Source: Albugo candida
Lineage: Eukaryota; Oomycota; Peronosporomycetes; Albuginales
Assembly: GCA_040437565.1 (NCBI GenBank)
Contig: JBDOQK010000007.1
Span: 310,001-374,000, forward strand
DNA: 64,000 nt
Direction of reading: 5' to 3'
The translations under genes were made by a program, and so were the position numbers. Positions 59,570 to 64,000 of the stretch are shown one piece after another (within the stretch, counting starts at the first letter, position 1; every line of letters begins with the position of its first letter). The notes beneath the pieces are model-generated. The model saw only the letters and a list, made by a program, of their open reading frames with translations, was not told the origin of the DNA and did not search any database.

Positions 59570-60210
59570 TTCAATGACACCAACAGCACTGCCTTTTCTG
59601 CAAAGTCGCGGTAGTGATATAATCATAATATTTCCTTAGGATATTTCTGGGTATACAGCAGCTGAGAAACCTACCGATCTGGATAGCAAAGATAGTGATT
59701 TGGTTTTGCGTTTCCTCATTCATGATGCAATGGCGTATATTCATATTGCATATGCAACGGTGGGAAAGCCGAGTGCACTCATCAACACAAAGATGACAAA
59801 ATTTGCGATTGGTGATTATTTTCTTTATATTGATGTTTCGGCGCACTCAGCACTAAACCTATATCAGAATGAATGGATGGGAGGTGTTGATACGCACAAT
59901 CTCGCCATGGATTAGAAAATCTTATCACGCACAATCCACGTGAAGTACATCCGTCCAGATTTAGAAGTTAACGCGTACAAAAATTTGCAACTGACGGGTC
60001 CTTTTCTACAACTCATCGCACAGAATAGCGAAGGACACGTCGTTCGTGTTACCAAAATCATCGCTACAATCTTGACACAGTCCAGCTGATATTTACCATC
60101 TCGTGGCGGGGGGTATTTGAAGCTAAAGACTCCTGGATCTGTTGCGACTATGTGGGCCAATGTGAAGGCACTGATTATACTACATAAAAATGTGTCCCTC
60201 GGACAAATGT
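59570..60210 (+). mobile_element. Ty3/gypsy integrase C-terminus and chromodomain remnant
   Basis: A plus-strand frame (59700-59915) reads TKMTKFAIGDYFLYIDVSAH then LYQNEWMGG, like the integrase C-terminal module (GDYVL ... KL..WMGP). It continues as RTIHVKYIRPDLEVNAYKN and AQNSEGHVVRV, then ISWRGVFEAKDSW, which resembles the WxGxxxxxxSWE core of a chromodomain. Frames break at 59915 and near 60090. This is the 3' end of a chromovirus-type pol; the rest of the element is not present nearby. Confidence 0.65.
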
Positions 60211-60489
60211 CGCTTCATCGGTGTCGGATAAGCTCTGGGTGGGGAAGTGTTGGTATTTTGTACCCGTCAATGCAGCATTCATGAACTTGGTTAAGGAGTT
60301 CTAAAGTCACTGTACGCCCCAGCTCAGATAAGGGTGTTCGCCAGTGATACATATTCGAACACTGTTTGTTACCACAGCTTGGTGGTTATCTACTAAATTC
60401 TAATCACTACTATGTAACGATCTGAAGAGCCCGGTCCAACTCCTGTACACTTATTCTCTAGTGTAGTTGCCAGCGTCTTGACACGTCTA

Positions 60490-60630
60490 AATCTTCATTG
60501 CGTAGGTTGATATTTACATGGAGGAATCTTTCCTCCGCCGAGTGACCCCATCGCTGCCCGTTTGCCACCGCCGGGATTCAAACCAGGATCCAAAAAATAG
60601 TGTTACTCAAGCCGTTTTGCCTTTTTTGGA
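60490..60630 (-). repeat. tRNA-derived SINE-like fragment
   Basis: On minus, GGTTTGAATCCCGGC fits a B box and is followed by GGTGGCAAACGGGCAGC. No convincing A box at the expected distance, so it is a partial or decayed copy. Confidence 0.35.
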
Positions 60631-60769
60631 GGAAAAGGTTGCGGGAGCGTACTTGGAGTCAGGTCGTAGGGGTGCATCGACTCTCATTATATCATGTAGT
60701 ATATGGCACAACTTCTTGAGGATAGTGATTGATATTAGTACATAATTATCTTACCTTCCACCAATACTT

Positions 60770-61575
60770 AGACCCTTGATTATGGGACGAATTGTCATGG
60801 CCTCTAATTCTCTTGATTACGAACCTATCGAAGTCGAATTCATCAACCCGTACAAGAGATTTTGTTGGGCGTACCACTAGCAGTCGCGCTCTTCGAAGAT
60901 GCCAGGTTCTGGCGGCAAAGCTTTGGAGATCTTGTCATGGCCTGGATATCATGTGTTATCACCAGGTACCATGATACGGCGCTGTAGCTGGTGATCTCAT
61001 GGAAGCATAAATACGACTTTAAGTAAGCTAAAATCAATCAAATTGATGTCGTGCAATAAGGAGCATAGCAGAAAATCACTAAACGATCACTATGAAGCGT
61101 TTTAGCGTTATCGTGATCTTGCACCTATCTCAGACGAATTACACGAGATCTTTCAGGATATTCATTGTGTGTTGCGCTTTGTCGATTAGCTTTACATGGT
61201 GTTGGTCATTTGCTCAACAAAAGGAGACACGATCGTAAACAAGGAACTTATCATCCATTTCATTTTTTGCAACTTCTTGACGTTGTTATCGTAAATGACA
61301 TAATGCTAAAGCCGACAAAATGTAGGAAAAGAAGTTCGGATGTCTTGTAAACGATCAAATTGAGCTGCTTCTTCTTCATTGAAGCTAACTGATTTCATGA
61401 ATTAGCTTGACGCGGAAGAGAGCACATTATAGACTCTGCATGCGTCAATTACTCAAATACCATTTTGCGGTGGCTTTTGATGATTGAAGCGTTCGCGTGT
61501 CCAAGAAGCGGTCGTTGGCAGCTGCGGTCATCAGAACGCACTTGTGTTAGTGGAACAGTCCCTCGTTTATTTTAA
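60770..61575 (+). pseudogene. Decayed interior fragment of the large unidentified gene
   Basis: Aligns in order with interior exons of the minus-strand gene at 45.6-49.8 kb. Examples: GGACGAATTGTCATGGCCTC (intact gene GGCCGAAATGTTATCAGCTC), GTCGCGCTCTTCGAAGATGC, CGTGATCTTGCACCTATCT, and near 61440-61560 a frame reading VNYSNTILRWLLMIEAFACP (intact VNYSITILQRLLMIAAFTCP). Many stops and frameshifts. Introns seem to be included or partly lost. It is followed 115 bp later by a CCDC40 fragment on the same strand. Confidence 0.85.
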
Positions 61576-61689
61576 ATATTGTATTTTAATTACATTTGAC
61601 AGCGACAACTTTCTTATGCAATATAAAAAGCGCTTGGCTGGCTGCATGTCGAAATATTGATCAGGATCATGACGTTTTCAAGAATAAAA

Positions 61690-62735
61690 TGCTACGGCTT
61701 GACCGTCTGAACAAGAAAACTGAGTAGCTCTCACCAAGATAGAGGAATCGATCACTGGGCCGCTGGAAAGCGGCTATTAAAGTAAACCCTCGAAAAATGG
61801 ACAAATGGAAATCTCAATGCTGACAAACACAAGCAGTGTCTTCAACTAAAGACGACAGGTATACAAAAACCATCTGAACCACCGTAAACGACTGATCTGA
61901 ATTAGCAATCAGAAGCAAAACGAGTGTTTGTTAACAAAAATCCTTGCGCCCACAAGGTCATATTGGCGCAACGTGAAAGTATAACGGGCATCATAACAAT
62001 TTACAGTAAAATGTGAAGCTCAATAATCTCATTGCCAATCTGCACAACTCAAAACGGAGAAGCAAGAATTATTTGATAGGCTCGTGGAATTTGAGCACCA
62101 GAGTTCGCTGTGAGAGAGGATACTAAGAGGAGCAGAAGGCGCAAGCAGCGCTCTATCTAGTTAAGCTGGTCAAGCTTAATCAAAAACCAGATGTAAAGTA
62201 ATCCATTGATGCGATATCGATTGGAGGTCTTGCAGCAAAGTCAGGAGCAAATGTTGCAAAACATGGAAAATTAAGTCCACAAACGTGACATTATGGCAAA
62301 AATTCGAGGACGTAGCAAGAAAGACAGAGAGTTCATAGAGTCCTCTTGACGAGCTAAGTTCTCAAACTGCAAAACAACTCAAGGAAAATCGATTGAGAAT
62401 CTTTTTCTTTCAACTGAAAATATAGCAGCAGAGCTTGCAGCGGAAGACGAGGAAACCGTCATATTGAAACGAATAATCAATCATAGACTAAATGAGAATC
62501 AGCGGGTTGTTGACCCGGAGGCGAGGAAGCGAACATTTCTCAAACTCTTCGCTCATTCCTTTGAATTGGCTATGACTAGGACCAATCCAAAGAAGACTTT
62601 GATTTCGTTTTTAATCCCAGTAGGATCTCGAATGACATAGAGAAAATCTGGATGGTGTGAAGATCGTTATTGCTAATTTGCAAGAACGGATTATGACTCT
62701 ATTGGGGTTATTAGATTGCGTTTTACTGCTCGCGA
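61690..62735 (+). pseudogene. CCDC40: Decayed partial copy of CCDC40
   Basis: Covers roughly the last third of CCDC40. It starts at a frame reading LRLDRLNKKTE (intact LRLDRLNKKYE) near 61690, continues with ATGCTGACAAACACAAGCA (intact codons for NADKQKEW), then CGTGACATTATGGCAAAAAT with RGRSKKD near 62290, and ends near 62735 with AATCTGGATGGTGTGAAGATC (intact NLDAVKNII). Multiple stops, frameshifts and an internal deletion. Non-functional. Confidence 0.88.
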
Positions 62736-63789
62736 GTTCAACCAAGAAGTGATGCCAAGGTCTGATGTACTGCATACATAATGTAACAAATAAATTTATG
62801 ATTGCTTGCCATACTAGATCTACTTGATTTTTATTTCTTGATTTATGAAGTGCTTTAAACCTCAGCAATAAGCGTTACCGTTAAAGCACAAGCCCTGAAG
62901 AAGCCTGATTCCTACACCAATACCATTTTGGCAATCATCATATTATATTTACACGAGTTCAAGCGTATACCGCTGACCTCAAAGGCGTTCTCCAAGCTAC
63001 ATGCTACATTAGAGAGATCAAACCAATTGCACCGTAGCAAGCGCTCACGATGTAATGAAAATTGATGATGTCTCGGAAATCTACTTGGTTTGCCGCTTCT
63101 CTGCAACATCTAGATTCGATGCTTTAGGTCATTTGGTGATTCAAAACATTAGTCTATCAACTCGTTGCTGATTTTGCGCTTCAGGGCACATCGGTAACAT
63201 TTTTCTACCAGAGTCCATGAAACAGTCGGCAACATAATGCAGCTTCATGAGTGCGCAAAGAATCACACATCTACACATTGGATTCATTACATTAGGTAAC
63301 ATGGCATAAAAGTAGGAAGAGACAGCGCACTCTGCGTGAATCTCCTGCTAGATAAGCAGATCTTCTCCAGCTAGGTCCTAATTTCAAAGGGGAAGAAATT
63401 CTTCCGATTCAGTTCTAAATTACAAAAAAAGCAATCTCGTCTGGACCATACAGACGATTATCATAGATGTAGATACAGTTGGGCATTGCACGGGAATCCA
63501 AAATCAATCAAAAATTCAGCCAAACATCCAGTGATGACATATGGTCATCACTGGATGTTCTCAAACGTGATGATAAGCAACACGTCCCCAAGTAACTCAG
63601 CTAGTTGCAGCGCTTCTTATAATAGATAGTCCTTGAAAGTTGATTGTTGCTCGTTACTGGGAATAACGACTCAGAGATGATCGTGACTCTCCCAAAATGG
63701 ATTCCTTTAGCAATATTATATATGTTTATATAAATCCATCTATGTGACCGAATAGTCGTCAAGGTGTCTTCATCGGTCATATATTCATC
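62736..63789. other. Spacer before the right-edge gene
   Basis: Short frames only. Contains the perfect hairpin at 63523-63559. The last few hundred bases should include the promoter of the CFAP65-like gene. Confidence 0.4.
63523..63559. repeat. Perfect 16-bp inverted repeat (5-nt loop)
   Basis: AACATCCAGTGATGAC (63523-63538) and GTCATCACTGGATGTT (63544-63559) are exact reverse complements separated by ATATG. Perfect stems of this size are rare by chance. It lies about 230 bp upstream of the CFAP65-like start. Confidence 0.8.
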
Positions 63790-64000
63790 ATGCAAGAAAT
63801 TCCAATTCTCAATTCTCGTGAACAAGAAAGATTCTTTGGCATCAGATGTGGTGACGCTGTTTCGTTTGAAGCTGGATGCTGGGCTCCAGGCGGTGAATTC
63901 TACAAAACAATTGCAGTCAAAAACGTTTCCTGTCGAACAATCCGCTTCAAGTACGAGCTACCCGCCACCAAATACTTCAGTATGGAATTCCCCTCTTTCA
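63790..64000 (+). CDS. CFAP65-like axonemal protein, 5' part (runs off window)
   Basis: The ATG at 63790 opens a frame that is still open at the window edge (70 codons). The product starts MQEIPILNSREQERFFGI and continues GGEFYKTIAVKNVSCRTIRFKYELPATKYFSMEFP. That pattern (extended beta strands, KNVS.KT...KY..P.TK.FS..FP) is the first Ig-like/ASH-MSP-type module of the central-apparatus protein CFAP65 (CCDC108/FAP65). Other Hydin-like ASH proteins are alternatives. The remaining domains lie beyond the window. Together with CCDC40 it indicates a motile-flagellum organism. Confidence 0.62.
   Translation, partial: MQEIPILNSREQERFFGIRCGDAVSFEAGCWAPGGEFYKTIAVKNVSCRTIRFKYELPATKYFSMEFPSF

Noticed and set aside
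59700-59915. WMGGVD suggesting a PiggyBac transposase
   Set aside because: The flanking FAIGDYFLY and VKYIRPDLEVNAYKN fit a Ty3/gypsy integrase C-terminus followed by a chromodomain. No other PiggyBac motif is present.
1-64000. CRISPR arrays, operons, ribosome binding sites, bacterial terminators
   Set aside because: Spliced eukaryotic genes throughout; no regularly spaced direct repeats or polycistronic arrangement.

Overview
The window is nuclear DNA from a flagellated, intron-bearing eukaryote. An oomycete is the best fit, and the moderate AT bias and small introns suggest an Albugo/white-rust-like genome. The evidence is: short introns (about 45-67 nt, one of them GC-AG); a heptahelical receptor fused to a phosphatidylinositol-phosphate kinase, a fusion typical of oomycetes; axonemal proteins (CCDC40, a CFAP65-like protein) as expected for zoospores; a kinase fragment with the HRDIRWPN loop seen in Crinkler-type proteins; and decayed Ty3/gypsy retroelements of oomycete style. 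Species placement is inference.

Layout. 1-6 kb is gene-poor with decayed repeats. 6.0-9.3 kb holds a GPCR-PIPK gene (-). 12.2-14.0 kb holds a complete 13-exon DDI1 gene (+), followed by a wrecked 5' copy of a large unidentified gene and a kinase-domain fragment (14.1-15.6 kb). 17.5-19.0 kb has the divergent pair RPS10 (-) and a SAP30BP/HCNGP-like gene (+). 19-33 kb is a repeat zone: SINE-like tRNA-derived pieces, unidentified open frames and a broken Ty3/gypsy element. 33.0-55.8 kb is a compact gene island: CCDC40 (-), ZW10 (-), SMU1 (+), a p24 cargo protein (+), a mitochondrial carrier (+), BCKDH E1-beta (+), the large unidentified gene (-), a DDI1 pseudogene (-), BCKDH E2 (+) and an RCC1-BTB-BACK protein (-). 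56-63.8 kb is again decayed repeats plus two adjacent pseudogene fragments (large gene, CCDC40). A CFAP65-like gene enters at the right edge.

The most notable result is an inverted segmental duplication with reciprocal decay. At 12-15 kb DDI1 is intact and its downstream neighbour is ruined. At 45.6-50.8 kb the neighbour is intact and DDI1 is ruined, with the exon carrying the catalytic Asp missing. A third site, 60.8-62.7 kb, has interior fragments of the same neighbour and of CCDC40 side by side.

Assembly caution. There are eleven runs of 100 N. At ten of them the sequence left of the gap is repeated to its right (about 0.17-1.0 kb each, some 4 kb in all). These look like unmerged overlapping contig ends, not biological tandem repeats. 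Collapsing them restores single reading frames, for example an 898-residue CCDC40.

Functionally the intact genes are housekeeping: ribosome, splicing (SMU1, possibly SAP30BP), secretory traffic (ZW10, p24), mitochondrial branched-chain amino-acid breakdown (E1-beta, E2, carrier), ubiquitin shuttle/protease (DDI1), cilia and phosphoinositide signalling.
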